The notes below the pieces were generated by a model. The model worked only from the letters and a program-made list of their open reading frames with translations, ran no database searches and was not told where the DNA came from. Position numbers and translations under genes: made by a program. From Streptomyces sp. NBC_00344 (lineage in GTDB: Bacteria > Actinomycetota > Actinomycetes > Streptomycetales > Streptomycetaceae), in contig NZ_CP107996.1 of the NCBI RefSeq assembly GCF_036088315.1, positions 2,252,501 through 2,316,500 on the forward strand: DNA of 64,000 nucleotides. Reading direction: 5' to 3'. Within the stretch, counting starts at the first letter, position 1. Every line of letters begins with the position of its first letter. Shown here piece after piece: positions 44,116-53,427 of this stretch.

Positions 44116-45249
44116 ATGGCTATGGAAGACGCTGTGCGTGAAGCACTGGCGACAGTGAACGACCCCGAGATCCACCGACCGATCACCGAACTCGGCATGG
44201 TCAAATCGGTCGACATCGGAGCGGACGGGGCGGTCGCTGTCACGGTCTACCTCACCGTCTCCGGCTGTCCGATGCGCGAGACCATCACCACCAACGTCAC
44301 CGACGCGGTCGCACGGGTCGAAGGTGTCACATCGGTCAGCGTCGAACTGGACGTGATGAGCGACGAGCAGCGCAAGGAGCTCGCGAACTCGCTGCGCGGC
44401 GGCACGGCCGAACGCGAGGTGCCCTTCGCCAAGCCCGGTTCGCTGACCCGCGTGTACGCGGTCGCCTCCGGCAAGGGCGGCGTCGGCAAGTCGTCGGTCA
44501 CCGTCAACCTCGCGGCCGCACTGGCCGCGGACGGACTCAAGGTCGGCGTCGTCGACGCGGACATCTACGGGCACAGCGTTCCGCGGATGCTCGGTGCGTA
44601 CGGTTCGCCCACCCAGGTCGAGAACATGATCATGCCGCCGTCGGCGCACGGTGTGAAGGTCATCTCGATCGGGATGTTCACCCCGGGCAACGCCCCGGTG
44701 GTGTGGCGCGGACCGATGCTGCACCGCGCGCTCCAGCAGTTCCTCGCGGACGTGTACTGGGGCGACCTGGACGTCCTGCTGCTCGACCTGCCGCCCGGCA
44801 CCGGTGACATCGCCATCTCGGTGGCCCAGCTGGTCCCGAACGCCGAGATCCTGGTGGTCACCACTCCGCAGCAGGCCGCTGCCGAGGTCGCCGAACGGGC
44901 GGGCTCCATCGCCGTACAGACCCACCAGAAGATCGTCGGCGTGGTCGAGAACATGTCGGGCCTGCCGTGCCCGCACTGCGACGAGATGGTCGATGTCTTC
45001 GGCACGGGCGGCGGACAGAAGGTCGCCGAGGGACTCACGAAGACGACCGGCGCGACAGTCCCGGTCCTCGGCTCCATTCCGATCGACGTACGTCTGCGCG
45101 AGGGCGGCGACGAGGGCAAGCCCGTCGTCCTCACCGACCCCGACTCCCCCGCGGGCGCCGCCCTGCGGTCCATCGCGGACAAGCTCAGCAGCCGCCAGCG
45201 CGGCCTCGCGGGCATGTCGCTGGGTGTGACCCCGCGCAACAAGTTCTGA
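44116..45249 (+). CDS. mrp: Mrp/ApbC-family iron-sulfur carrier ATPase
   Basis: A 377-residue protein. The N-terminal MIP18/DUF59 domain has NDPEIHRPITELGMV; the P-loop ATPase has the deviant Walker A GKGGVGKSS near 119-127; DADIYGHSVPRM and DLPPGTGD follow. The Fe-S binding C-x2-C is CPHC near 285-288. Mrp proteins bind and deliver 4Fe-4S clusters. ATG 44116 follows TACCAT by 6 nt, so it may be leaderless; the upstream in-frame extension overlaps the DUF1003 gene. A 17-bp hairpin follows. Confidence 0.95.
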   Translation: MAMEDAVREALATVNDPEIHRPITELGMVKSVDIGADGAVAVTVYLTVSGCPMRETITTNVTDAVARVEGVTSVSVELDVMSDEQRKELANSLRGGTAEREVPFAKPGSLTRVYAVASGKGGVGKSSVTVNLAAALAADGLKVGVVDADIYGHSVPRMLGAYGSPTQVENMIMPPSAHGVKVISIGMFTPGNAPVVWRGPMLHRALQQFLADVYWGDLDVLLLDLPPGTGDIAISVAQLVPNAEILVVTTPQQAAAEVAERAGSIAVQTHQKIVGVVENMSGLPCPHCDEMVDVFGTGGGQKVAEGLTKTTGATVPVLGSIPIDVRLREGGDEGKPVVLTDPDSPAGAALRSIADKLSSRQRGLAGMSLGVTPRNKF

Positions 45250-45261
45250 GCCACCGGTACC

Positions 45262-45300
45262 GCTGAAGGGGTGTCCCCGTGCCGGGGACACCCCTTCAGC
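45262..45300. terminator. Perfect 17-bp hairpin terminator after mrp
   Basis: GCTGAAGGGGTGTCCCC (45262-45278) and its complement (45284-45300) flank a 5-nt loop between mrp and the convergent 203-codon gene. Confidence 0.88.
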
Positions 45301-45364
45301 GTTGCTTCCAGGGGTCACCCGCGGCCGAGGGGCACCCGTCACTGCCGGGGCCGGCGCCCCGGCA

Positions 45365-45976
45365 CTACGCGTAGGCCGCGATGTCCTTGGCCACCGCGAA
45401 GCCCAGACCGTACGCGCTCATCCCGCGCCCGTACGCCCCGAGGTGCACACCGGTGGGTGTGGAACCCGCGAGGACCCATCCGAACTCGGACTCGCGGTAG
45501 GCGAACTCCGCCGGCGACCCGTCCACCGGCAGCGTCAGCGCCGACCACTCGGGGCCTGCCAGGTCGTCGGCCAGCTCGAACGCCGTCTCGGTCTGCTGCT
45601 CGAGCCATTCGTCGCGCAGCGCGTGGTCCAGCTGCGCGGGCCAGGTGTACGCAAGCAGCCCGGAACCGGCCAGCCAGGCCGCCGAGGAGACCGACGTGGC
45701 CTCCAGGACTCCCGTACCGTCACCGCTGCTCTGCACGGGACTGGGCCCGACCGTCACCACGACCGCGAAGCGTTCCTTCTCGGGCCCTGTCTCCATCCGT
45801 ACCGAAGGCTCGTCGCCATGTCCGACCGAGCCGTGCTGGACTGCGCCTTCGGCGGTGACCCCCACCTGCATCAGCCATCGCGGTCCGGTGAAGGCCTCGT
45901 CGAGGCCGTACCAGGAAAATGGCGCACTCAGATAGCCGTCGACGGTACGTCTTCCCGTCCGACTCGTCGTTTCCAT
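45365..45976 (-). CDS. Hypothetical protein, Streptomyces-type
   Basis: A 203-residue soluble protein starting METTSRTGRRTVDGYLSAPF. It has many aromatic and small residues (FGWVLAGSTPTGVHLGAYGRG) and no motif I recognise. It lies at the tail of the mrp/tatB convergent region. Function unknown. Confidence 0.72.
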   Translation of the reverse strand: METTSRTGRRTVDGYLSAPFSWYGLDEAFTGPRWLMQVGVTAEGAVQHGSVGHGDEPSVRMETGPEKERFAVVVTVGPSPVQSSGDGTGVLEATSVSSAAWLAGSGLLAYTWPAQLDHALRDEWLEQQTETAFELADDLAGPEWSALTLPVDGSPAEFAYRESEFGWVLAGSTPTGVHLGAYGRGMSAYGLGFAVAKDIAAYA

Positions 45977-46058
45977 GTGCCGGCCGCCTCCTCGATCCTC
46001 AGTGTCCGAAGCGGCCCACCCCCACGGGCGCCCTCACTGCCGGACAGTTGGAGAATAC

Positions 46059-46514
46059 TCAGGTGGCGTCGGAGTCGAACGGCGGACGCTCGTCGGTGTC
46101 GAGCTTCACACTCTTCTTCAGCAGGTCGGGGGCGGAGGCTGAGCCATTCGTACCGGAGCCGTTCGCCGGAGCCGCTGCCGTGGCACTTTCCTTGCCCTGC
46201 ACCGCGTCCGCGACCTCGGAGAGCTCCTTCTTGAGGTCGAAACTGCTGCGGATCTCCTTCAGCCCCAGATCGTCGTTGTCCATCAGCTGCTTGCGGACGA
46301 AGTTCTTGGGGTTGAGGTCCTCGAACTCGAAGTCCTTGAACTCGGGACCGAGCTCGGTACGGATGTCCTGCTTCGCGCTCTCGGAGAACTCACGGATCTT
46401 GCGGATCGTGCGGGTGACGTCCTGGATGACCTTCGGCAGCTTGTCCGGGCCGAAGACGATCACGGCGAGGACCACGAGCGTCACGATCTCGAGTGCGCCT
46501 ATGTCATTGAACAC
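46059..46514 (-). CDS. tatB: Twin-arginine translocase subunit TatB
   Basis: A 151-residue protein. A short N-terminus, VFNDIGALEIVT, leads into one membrane helix (LVVLAVIVFGPDKLP; the GP hinge is a Tat family hallmark), then an amphipathic helix and a charged tail. TatB receives folded twin-arginine precursors and passes them to TatC. GTG 46514 has GAGGAG 7 nt upstream, supporting it over the longer ORF. It is the last gene of the sigma/anti-sigma/HtrA cluster, as in mycobacteria. Confidence 0.9.
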   Translation of the reverse strand: MFNDIGALEIVTLVVLAVIVFGPDKLPKVIQDVTRTIRKIREFSESAKQDIRTELGPEFKDFEFEDLNPKNFVRKQLMDNDDLGLKEIRSSFDLKKELSEVADAVQGKESATAAAPANGSGTNGSASAPDLLKKSVKLDTDERPPFDSDAT

Positions 46515-46615
46515 CTTGTTGCTCCTCGTGTTCTCCGCGGCCCGCAGGTCGGGTGGGTCGGGGCCTCGACCACGGTACCCGGCGAAGCTGTACGGACGGT
46601 ACCTTGCCGTGACGT

Positions 46616-48244
46616 TCATGTGCCGTCGGCCGAACCGAGGGTCAGGGTCACGGATCGGCTCCGGCTCCCACGCCGCACGCCGAGCCGGAGTCTGTCGCCC
46701 GGCTCGTGCGCACGGATCCGGACGATGAGCTCCTCAGCGGTGTGCACCCGCTCCCCGTCCACCACCGTCACGATGTCGCCCGGCTCGATTCCCGCGGCCG
46801 CTCCAGGCCCGCCGGCCGCCACCGAAGGGCCGCCGTCGTTCGCCTTGGCGGCCACCCGCGCGCCGTCGCCCGCGTACCGCATGTCGAGTGTGGCACCGAT
46901 CACCGGGTGGATCGCCCGGCCCTTGTTGATGAGCTGCTCGGCGACCCGCTTGGCCTGGTTGACGGGTATGGCGAAGCCCAGGCCGATGGAGCCGCTCTGA
47001 CCGCCTTCCGGATCCGCGCTGTTGCCGGCGGCACGGATGGCGCTGTTGATGCCGATCACCCGGCCCCCGGTGTCGACCAGCGGGCCCCCGGAGTTGCCGG
47101 GGTTGATCGGCGCGTCCGTCTGCAGCGCGTCGACATAGCTGATGTCGCTGCCGTCACCCTTCTCGCCACCGGCGGTGATGGGGCGCTCCTTGGCGCTGAT
47201 GATGCCGGATGTCACCGTGTTGGCGAGGTCGAAGGGGGCGCCGATGGCCACCACCGGATCTCCGACCCGGACGTTGTCGGAGTTGCCCAGCGGCATCGGC
47301 CTGAGCCCGGAGACGCCGGAGACCCTGACGACCGCCAGGTCGTAGCCGCTGTCCTTGCCGACCAGTTCGGCCCTGGCGCTCTGACCGCCGCTGAAGGTGA
47401 CGGAGATGTCGCCTGTCGAGCCGGCCGGCTCGACCACATGGTTGTTGGTGAGGATGTGTCCCTCGCGGTCGAGGACGATGCCGGTGCCGGTGCCCTGCTC
47501 GTCGTTGCCCCGGACGTGCAGCGTCACCACACCGGGCAGCGCGCCGGCCGCGATTGCGGCGACGCTGCCGGGGGCGCGGTCCGGGCTCTCCCTGCCCGCC
47601 TGCGGCAGCCTGATGTCCGTGAACGAGCCGTTGCGTTCGACGTAGGCACCGACGCCGCCGCCGATCACACCGGTGACCAGCGCGAGGATGACCACCGCCA
47701 GACCGGCGCCCCGGCGGCGCCGCTTCGGGGCCGGCGCCGGCTGCGGCGGGTTCCAGGGGTCGTAGCGCATCCACTGCGACGGCTGCGGCACGGGCGGCCC
47801 GGGCGGCGACGGCTGCGCGGGGCCGGTGCGGGGAGACGGGACGGGAACGCCGCGGGCCGGGGCGGGCACGGGGCGCTGTACCGGTGGTGCGGGCGCCCAG
47901 GGACCGGGGCCGCCGTAGGGCGGGGTGCTGTAGGTGTCGGGTTCGTGCAGCGGCTGCCTGCGGAAGGCGGGCGCAGCGCCGGTGGCCGGCCCCACGGCGG
48001 AGCCTGAGCCGTCCGGCGCGGCCCCGGCTATGCCCTCAGGAACCGGCCGGAATCGCGGCGCAGGTGGGTCGTCCGGCGCCTGTGGGGCGTCCGGCAGCGG
48101 CTCGGACACCGGTCCGCCCAGCGGCTCGGGCACCGGTCCGGGCCGCGGCGCCGGCCCCGGGGAGTGTGGCGCCGGCCCTGGCCGCCTCGGTGCGGGGCTG
48201 CTCCACCAGGTGGCCCGCGGTCCGGTGGGTGTCCCGTCGTTCAT
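46616..48244 (-). CDS. htrA: HtrA/DegP-like serine protease with PDZ domain
   Basis: A 542-residue membrane-anchored protease. About 175 Pro-rich residues are cytoplasmic; a membrane helix (GLAVVILALVTGVIGGGVGAY) follows; then a trypsin-like domain with His in TNNHVVE near 267, Asp in GYDLAVV near 300, and Ser in NPGNSGGPL near 385. A PDZ domain (GIEPGDIVTVVDG) closes the chain. It should act outside the membrane on misfolded proteins and may degrade the anti-sigma factor encoded upstream. ATG 48244 is used; a GTG at 48256 is possible. Confidence 0.92.
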   Translation of the reverse strand: MNDGTPTGPRATWWSSPAPRRPGPAPHSPGPAPRPGPVPEPLGGPVSEPLPDAPQAPDDPPAPRFRPVPEGIAGAAPDGSGSAVGPATGAAPAFRRQPLHEPDTYSTPPYGGPGPWAPAPPVQRPVPAPARGVPVPSPRTGPAQPSPPGPPVPQPSQWMRYDPWNPPQPAPAPKRRRRGAGLAVVILALVTGVIGGGVGAYVERNGSFTDIRLPQAGRESPDRAPGSVAAIAAGALPGVVTLHVRGNDEQGTGTGIVLDREGHILTNNHVVEPAGSTGDISVTFSGGQSARAELVGKDSGYDLAVVRVSGVSGLRPMPLGNSDNVRVGDPVVAIGAPFDLANTVTSGIISAKERPITAGGEKGDGSDISYVDALQTDAPINPGNSGGPLVDTGGRVIGINSAIRAAGNSADPEGGQSGSIGLGFAIPVNQAKRVAEQLINKGRAIHPVIGATLDMRYAGDGARVAAKANDGGPSVAAGGPGAAAGIEPGDIVTVVDGERVHTAEELIVRIRAHEPGDRLRLGVRRGSRSRSVTLTLGSADGT

Positions 48245-48325
48245 GCTCTCCCGCACCTGCCCCTGCTCCGCGTGCCCGTGTGGAAGGCACCCCTGCAGGA
48301 ATTCAACCAGGTCGGGCGGGAGCCT

Positions 48326-49279
48326 TCAGCGCTGTCGGGAAACCGGCAGACCCGCTGCGGAGGGAACGGCCAGCAGCACCGGCGCCGGGGTGGCCGCCGG
48401 ACTCGGCTGCGTCGTCCGCGCGGTCGGCGTGGCCACGCCGGACGGACGGATGACCGGGGGCACTGGCACGGTGCTGAGCAGCGGTGTGGTGAGCGAGTAG
48501 AGCAGCGGCCGCACGGGCGGGGCGGTGGCGGCGGACACGGCGTGCCCCGCCGTGAACGTGGTCGGCGGAAGCAGCCGGCCCGGCGTCTGCCGGTATCCGT
48601 GCGTGGCGAAGACGCCGTCACCCTCGCCGCCGCGGCGGCGATCCGCTGCCGCGCTCGCGCCGACCGGCTCGGTGGTGCTGAGCGGGGTGACGTTGCTGCC
48701 GTTGCCCTCGGTACGCGCGGCGGGCTCGCCCGGGCCGTCGAGCGGCAGGGTGCCGCCCAGCGCGATCGCCGCCAGCGAGAAGGCACTGGCAGCCACGAAG
48801 GCGAACCGCCGCCCCCGCCAGGCCGTGCGCTCCTGGCCCGGCCGACCCACCGGGTGGATCCGGAATCCGGTGCCGGGACCGCCGTCAGGGACAGCAGCCC
48901 CGTGGGCGCCCGCGGGCAGATGACCGAAGGTGTCGAGCCGGGGGTCCGAGGACCGTCTGCCCGATGATCGGGCCTGGCCGAAGAACTCGTCGGCGAGACG
49001 TCCGCCGCCGAAGGGGCCGCCACGGCCGGAGTCGTCGCCGGGGCCGCCGGGCAGCCCCTGGAGGCGCGCCAGCAGTCCCTCGGAAGGAGGTGGCGGTGCG
49101 GTCTCGGCGAAAACGGATTTGAGCCGGCGCTGTGCGTCGGCCTCCGTCTTGCACCGGGGGCAGGTGGCGAGATGGGCGAGGACCCGCTCGCGGGCGTCGT
49201 GGTTCAGCTCACCGTCCACCAGGGCGGCCAGCCGGTCCCCGAGATGCTGCTCGGCAGGGGTGGGACTGGATCCACTCAC
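48326..49279 (-). CDS. rseA: Zinc-type anti-sigma factor (RseA-like)
   Basis: A 317-residue protein. The ZAS motif is seen as H36-x3-C40-x2-C43, in an N-terminal segment with the [16 protein letters not shown] helix. A single membrane segment ([20 protein letters not shown]) follows, then about 120 Pro/Thr/Ala-rich residues outside. It should bind and inhibit the sigma factor encoded directly upstream. The GTG start overlaps that gene's TGA (GTGA), enforcing near 1:1 synthesis. In mycobacteria RseA is at the same place. Confidence 0.9.
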   Translation of the reverse strand: MSGSSPTPAEQHLGDRLAALVDGELNHDARERVLAHLATCPRCKTEADAQRRLKSVFAETAPPPPSEGLLARLQGLPGGPGDDSGRGGPFGGGRLADEFFGQARSSGRRSSDPRLDTFGHLPAGAHGAAVPDGGPGTGFRIHPVGRPGQERTAWRGRRFAFVAASAFSLAAIALGGTLPLDGPGEPAARTEGNGSNVTPLSTTEPVGASAAADRRRGGEGDGVFATHGYRQTPGRLLPPTTFTAGHAVSAATAPPVRPLLYSLTTPLLSTVPVPPVIRPSGVATPTARTTQPSPAATPAPVLLAVPSAAGLPVSRQR

Positions 49280-50109
49280 GCGCTCCCATCCTCTCCGTCC
49301 AGGCCGGGGGTCACCCCGGCCAGCGCGCGCTGCTCGGCACGGCGGGCCTCGGGTGAACGGTGCTGAAGCGCCTTGCGCAGGTGGGAACGGCCGCGGTGGA
49401 TCCTGCTGCGGACGGTGCCGAGCTTGACACCCAGCGTCGCGGCGATCTCCTCGTAGGACAGGCCCTCGATGTCGCAGAGCACCACGGCGGCGCGGAACTC
49501 GGGCGCCAGCGTGTCCAGTGCCTGCTGCACGTCGGCGTCGAAGTGGGTGTCGTGGAAGACCTGCTGGGGCGAGGGCTCACGGCTCGGCAGCCGCTCGGCC
49601 GCGTCGTCACCGAGCGCGTCGAAACGGATCCGCTGCTTGCGCCGGACCATGTCGAGGAAGAGATTGGTGGTGATGCGGTGCAGCCAGCCCTCGAAGGTGC
49701 CGGGCGTGTAGGTCGACAATGAGCGGAACACGCGGACGAAGACCTCCTGGGTGAGGTCCTCGGCGTCGTGCTGATTGCCGGTCAGACGGTAAGCGAGGCG
49801 GTATACCCGGCCGCTGTGCGTGCTGACGATTTCCTCCCACGAGGGCGGAGTCCACGTCTGCGCATCCGTGTCCGAGGCGAAGGTCGCGGTCTGTGCGGAG
49901 TCGGCAGCGATGGAGTGGTCAGCAATGTCGGTCACGGATTTCGGCTCACCCGCCGACCTGAGAAAGCGCCGCAGCACTCCTCCCCGATCCACAGGCGCAG
50001 CCGCACCTCCCCTGTCGGCTCTGGTGGTGTCCAGTGGAGCCCCTACCATAGCCACCTCGCCCGTTAGCTCCGGATAAGACTGATTGCCGGAATCCTCGTT
50101 CATGCGCAT
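49276..50109 (-). CDS. ECF sigma factor, mycobacterial SigE-like
   Basis: A 277-residue sigma factor. An unusually long N-terminal extension of about 95 residues precedes sigma region 2 ([42 protein letters not shown]) and region 4 ([32 protein letters not shown]). Position before an anti-sigma factor, HtrA and TatB, with a divergent O-methyltransferase, matches M. tuberculosis sigE. The name sigE is not given because S. coelicolor sigE is a different gene. ATG 50109 or 50103 may be used; both lie behind G-rich sequence. Confidence 0.92.
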   Translation of the reverse strand: MRMNEDSGNQSYPELTGEVAMVGAPLDTTRADRGGAAAPVDRGGVLRRFLRSAGEPKSVTDIADHSIAADSAQTATFASDTDAQTWTPPSWEEIVSTHSGRVYRLAYRLTGNQHDAEDLTQEVFVRVFRSLSTYTPGTFEGWLHRITTNLFLDMVRRKQRIRFDALGDDAAERLPSREPSPQQVFHDTHFDADVQQALDTLAPEFRAAVVLCDIEGLSYEEIAATLGVKLGTVRSRIHRGRSHLRKALQHRSPEARRAEQRALAGVTPGLDGEDGSA

Positions 50110-50175
50110 CCCCCTGCCCCCTTGTAACGCCCGGTCCCATCTGCGGGTTCCCGGGTGCAGCGGATACAGTCACGA

Positions 50176-50844
50176 GTGCGTCAACTACGGGGACAGGAGA
50201 GGGCCATTACCGCCAACCGGCAGACGAGCTGGGCGTTCGCCGACGCCTTTGTCGCCGAGGACGAGACCCTGCGCTGGGCCCGTGACAGGGCCCGCGATGC
50301 CGGGCTGCCCTCGGTCTCACCGGGCACCGGCGCTGCGCTGCGGCTGCTGGCCGCGGCCGCGGACGCCAAGGCGGTTGCGGAGATCGGTACGGGCACCGGC
50401 GTCTCCGGTATCTATCTGCTCCAGGGCATGCGGCCGGACGGCGTACTGACCACCGTCGATCCGGAGCCCGAGCGCCAGGGTTTCGCCCGCCAGGCCTTCC
50501 GCGCCGCGGGCTTCGCGAGCAACCGTTCCCGGTTCATCCCGGGCCGCGCCCTCGACGTACTCCCCCGTCTCGCGGACGGCGGATACGACCTCGTGTTCTG
50601 CGACGGCGACCCGCTGGAGTCGCTGGACGTGCTCGCCGAATCGTTGCGCCTGCTGCGCCCCGGCGGTGTCGTCTGCTTCGGGGGCGTCTTCGCGGACGGC
50701 CGTACGGTCGACTCCGCGTCCCAGCCCGCGGAGGTGCAGCATCTGCGCGAGCTGCTGCGTGCGGTGCGCGAGAGCCAGGAACTGCTGCCCTCGCTGCTGC
50801 CGGTGGGCGACGGGCTCCTCTGCGCCGTACGCCTGGGCGGCTGA
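50176..50844 (+). CDS. SAM-dependent O-methyltransferase
   Basis: A 222-residue methyltransferase. The SAM-binding loop is AEIGTGTGVSGIYLLQGM with acid in TVDPEPER; YDLVFCDGD and RLLRPGGVVCFGG follow. It resembles catechol/caffeoyl-CoA type O-methyltransferases (M. tuberculosis Rv1220c). Start is uncertain: GTG 50176 lies 6 nt after TACAGT (leaderless), while ATT at 50206 has AGGAG about 6 nt upstream. It is divergent from the sigma gene. Confidence 0.88.
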   Translation: MRQLRGQERAITANRQTSWAFADAFVAEDETLRWARDRARDAGLPSVSPGTGAALRLLAAAADAKAVAEIGTGTGVSGIYLLQGMRPDGVLTTVDPEPERQGFARQAFRAAGFASNRSRFIPGRALDVLPRLADGGYDLVFCDGDPLESLDVLAESLRLLRPGGVVCFGGVFADGRTVDSASQPAEVQHLRELLRAVRESQELLPSLLPVGDGLLCAVRLGG

Positions 50845-50890
50845 GCGCTCCCGCGTTCTCCAGGCCGGCCGGGAGAACCGTCCGGAGAAA

Positions 50891-50924
50891 CACCGCTGCC
50901 CCGGCCGGGGCCGGGGCAGCGGTG
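50891..50924. terminator. 14-bp hairpin terminator between convergent genes
   Basis: CACCGCTGCCCCGG (50891-50904) pairs with CCGGGGCAGCGGTG (50911-50924) between the methyltransferase and DUF3117 genes. Confidence 0.82.
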
Positions 50925-50945
50925 GAAATATGGGGGGCGCCGGTG

Positions 50946-51113
50946 TCAGCCGACGACCTTCTTCAGCGCGTCGCCGAGTGCATCGGCCTCGTCCGGAGTC
51001 AGCTCGACAACAAGTCGTCCGCCGCCTTCGAGCGGAACGCGCATGACGATGCCCCGCCCCTCCTTGGTCACCTCGAGCGGGCCGTCGCCCGTCCGCGGCT
51101 TCATGGCCGCCAT
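50946..51113 (-). CDS. DUF3117 small protein
   Basis: A 55-residue protein, MAAMKPRTGDGPLEVTKEGR to GDALKKVVG, the full DUF3117 family of actinobacteria (M. tuberculosis Rv1211). AGGGG lies about 7 nt before ATG 51113. An in-frame ATG at 51179 would add 22 residues but they are not family-like. Function unknown. Confidence 0.92.
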   Translation of the reverse strand: MAAMKPRTGDGPLEVTKEGRGIVMRVPLEGGGRLVVELTPDEADALGDALKKVVG

Positions 51114-51429
51114 GCTCGTTCCCCTTCCTGAAACCAGCTCATCGCAGCCGACAACCCAGGTGTCACCGGCATCGAACATATTGCTTCCCGGCCATTATCC
51201 CGCATCGCAGGACCCGATGACCAACATCGGTCTGCATCGCTTGCGCAACGTGCTTCCCCAAAACCACTCATTTCGGCGGTCCCCCTGCGATACTGCGCCG
51301 CCTCGCACACCATTGTCGACCAGCATTCTTTGACGCAGGTCACATGTTCGCCGTGATCGATCTCCGTCATGCTGAGCTGCGGACGACCAACCAGCCGCAT
51401 CAGCAGCCGAAACAGCAGTGGAGGGCCCC
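51114..51429. promoter_or_regulatory. Divergent intergenic region, DUF3117 and enoyl-CoA hydratase
   Basis: About 316 bp without a clear gene. On the minus strand GATAAT (51199-51194) with TTGGTC (51224-51219) at 19 bp spacing is a possible DUF3117 promoter. On the plus strand TTGACG (51330-51335) is a possible -35 for the hydratase gene, but no convincing -10 follows. Confidence 0.4.
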
Positions 51430-52230
51430 ATGGCGGACACCGTGCTCTACGAGGTGACCGACGGTCTCGCGACCGTCACCATCAACCGACCCGAGTCCAT
51501 GAACGCGTTGAACATCGAGGCGAAGGCCGCTCTGCGCGACGCATTGCAGACCGCTGCCGCGGCCCCCGAAGTACGGGCTGTACTGCTCACCGCGGCCGGG
51601 CGCGCCTTCTGTGTCGGGCAGGACCTGAAGGAGCACATCGGACTGCTCTCGGCCGACCGCGCGGAGGGCAGCGGCGCCACCATGAGCACCGTGAAGGAGC
51701 ACTACAACCCCATCGTGCGGGCCATCACCGAGATGCCCAAGCCGGTCGTCGCCGGGGTCAACGGGGTGGCGGCGGGCGCCGGACTCGGCTTCGCGCTCGC
51801 CGCCGACTACCGGGTGGTGGCCGACACCGCCACATTCACCACCTCCTTCGCGGGTGTCGCCCTGACCGCGGACTCGGGTGTCTCCTGGACGCTGCCCCGT
51901 CTGATCGGCCCCGGCCGCGCCGCCGACCTGCTCCTCTTCCCGCGCTCCTTCACCGCCCAGGAGGCGAGCGAGCTCGGTATCGCCAACAAGGTGGTGCCTG
52001 CCGCCGAGCTCGCCGCGCAGGCTCTCGCGGTGGCCCGGGCGCTCGCTGCGGGGCCCACCGTGGCGTATGCGGCGCTCAAGGAGTCGCTGGCCTACGGTGC
52101 GGACCACTCGCTTGCCGAGACCCTGGCGAAGGAGGACGAACTCCAGACCCGCGCGGGCGCGTCGGAGGACCATGTCATCGCGGTCGAGGCCTTCGTCAAC
52201 AAGGTGAAGCCCACCTATCTGGGGCGCTGA
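51430..52230 (+). CDS. Enoyl-CoA hydratase/isomerase
   Basis: A 266-residue crotonase. The oxyanion-hole segments are AFCVGQDLKEH and NGVAAGAGLGFALAADYRV; the catalytic region has TADSGVSWTLPRLIGPGRAADLL. Asp in place of the second Glu (SGVSW) suggests a PaaG/PaaB-like isomerase or hydratase of aromatic or unsaturated acyl-CoA rather than classical beta-oxidation. ATG 51430 has GGAGG 5 nt upstream. Monocistronic. Confidence 0.9.
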   Translation: MADTVLYEVTDGLATVTINRPESMNALNIEAKAALRDALQTAAAAPEVRAVLLTAAGRAFCVGQDLKEHIGLLSADRAEGSGATMSTVKEHYNPIVRAITEMPKPVVAGVNGVAAGAGLGFALAADYRVVADTATFTTSFAGVALTADSGVSWTLPRLIGPGRAADLLLFPRSFTAQEASELGIANKVVPAAELAAQALAVARALAAGPTVAYAALKESLAYGADHSLAETLAKEDELQTRAGASEDHVIAVEAFVNKVKPTYLGR

Positions 52231-52326
52231 GCCCGGCCTCCGGGCTTCCGCGGCTGCGCCCGCTGACCGAGCGGGCCGGCCCGCCGCACGAGCTTGCAGG
52301 AGACAGGCACGGCCGGTCTGCCGGGG

Positions 52327-52929
52327 TCAGTCCCGCGCGGCGCCGGACCGGGCCGTGCGCACCGTGCACTGCGCCAGATGATCGTCGACCAAACCGCAGG
52401 CCTGCATCAGGGCGTAGGCCGTGGTCGGGCCGACGAAGCGGATGCCGTGCTTCTTCAGATCCCTGGCCAGCGCGGTGGACTCCGCGGTGACCGCGGGGAC
52501 ATCGGCGAGGACACGGGGGGCCGGGCGGGTCGCCGGATCCGGTGCGTACGACCAGATCAGGGTGTCCAGTTCGCCGGCCTGCCAGCCGGCGAGCTCGCGG
52601 GCGTTGGCGAGCGTCGCGTCGATCTTGGCGCGGTTGCGGATGATCCCCGGGTCGGCGAGCAGCCGTTCCCTGTCCGCTTCGGTGAAGGCCGCCACCTCGG
52701 CGATCCGGAAACCGGCGAAGGCGGCACGGAACCCCTCGCGGCGGCGCAGGATCGTGATCCAGGACAGGCCGGACTGGAATGCTTCCAGGCAGAGCCGTTC
52801 GTACAGCGCGTCGTCGCCGCGGACCGGTCTGCCCCACTCGGTGTCGTGGTAGGCGAGATAGTCCTCGGTGGACACGCCCCACGGGCAGCGCAGCTTCCCG
52901 TCCGGCCCCGCCACCGCGTCCGAACTCAC
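52327..52929 (-). CDS. tag: DNA-3-methyladenine glycosylase I
   Basis: A 200-residue glycosylase removing 3-methyladenine. The zinc-snap ligands are visible: C15, H28 (YHDTEWG), H184 and C188 (HLAQC). The base-pocket segment is SGLSWITILRRREGFRAAFAGF. It starts with GTG that overlaps the TGA of the DivIVA-like gene (GTGA). In M. tuberculosis tagA also follows a DivIVA-like gene. Confidence 0.95.
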   Translation of the reverse strand: MSSDAVAGPDGKLRCPWGVSTEDYLAYHDTEWGRPVRGDDALYERLCLEAFQSGLSWITILRRREGFRAAFAGFRIAEVAAFTEADRERLLADPGIIRNRAKIDATLANARELAGWQAGELDTLIWSYAPDPATRPAPRVLADVPAVTAESTALARDLKKHGIRFVGPTTAYALMQACGLVDDHLAQCTVRTARSGAARD

Positions 52930-53258
52930 CGCCGCCGGTCCTCGTCCGCGACCGCGGCGGCCCGCGCACCGGCGAGCGCCGCCTCGAGCTCGGCGATCCT
53001 GGCGTCCCGCTCGGCGAGCTCGGCGCCCAGCCTGCTCAGTACGTCGTCCACATCGGCCATCCGGTAACCGCGCACCACCATCGGCAGCCGCAGCGCCTCG
53101 ATGTCCGCCCGCGCCACCGGGCGGGCGGTGGGCAGCGGGTCGGTGGGCAGCTCGGGCGGCACGTCGGGCAGTACGGTGCCTTCGCCGTCACCGCCGATCA
53201 CCGCGAGTGTCACCGCGGCGACCACCACGACCATCGCGATCAGCAAGAACCAGAACAC
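52926..53258 (-). CDS. DivIVA-domain membrane protein
   Basis: A 110-residue protein. One N-terminal membrane segment (WFLLIAMVVVVAAVTLAVIG), a Pro-rich linker, then LPMVVRGYRMADVDDVLSRLGAELAERDARI, the DivIVA N-terminal signature and coiled coil. It may bring a DivIVA-type coil to the membrane. GTG 53258 has GGGGAGAGG 7 nt upstream. It overlaps tag by 4 nt. Confidence 0.82.
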   Translation of the reverse strand: MFWFLLIAMVVVVAAVTLAVIGGDGEGTVLPDVPPELPTDPLPTARPVARADIEALRLPMVVRGYRMADVDDVLSRLGAELAERDARIAELEAALAGARAAAVADEDRRR

Positions 53259-53427
53259 GTGCGAACCTCTCCCCGGGTTTCGGAACGGTGCGGGTCCGAT
53301 CGTGCCATGGGTCGCCGGCGTTGAGGACCGGCCGGTACGGCGCCGGCGGAAATAGGCCGAGCCGCCCGGCGGGTGCCGGTGGGTCTAAGGTCGCAGGCGA
53401 CCCAGAGCCTCAGGAGGATACGGCGAA

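Noticed and set aside
50206..50208. ATT start for the O-methyltransferase
   Set aside because: It has a fair ribosome site, but the GTG at 50176 after TACAGT gives a more usual leaderless start. Not excluded.
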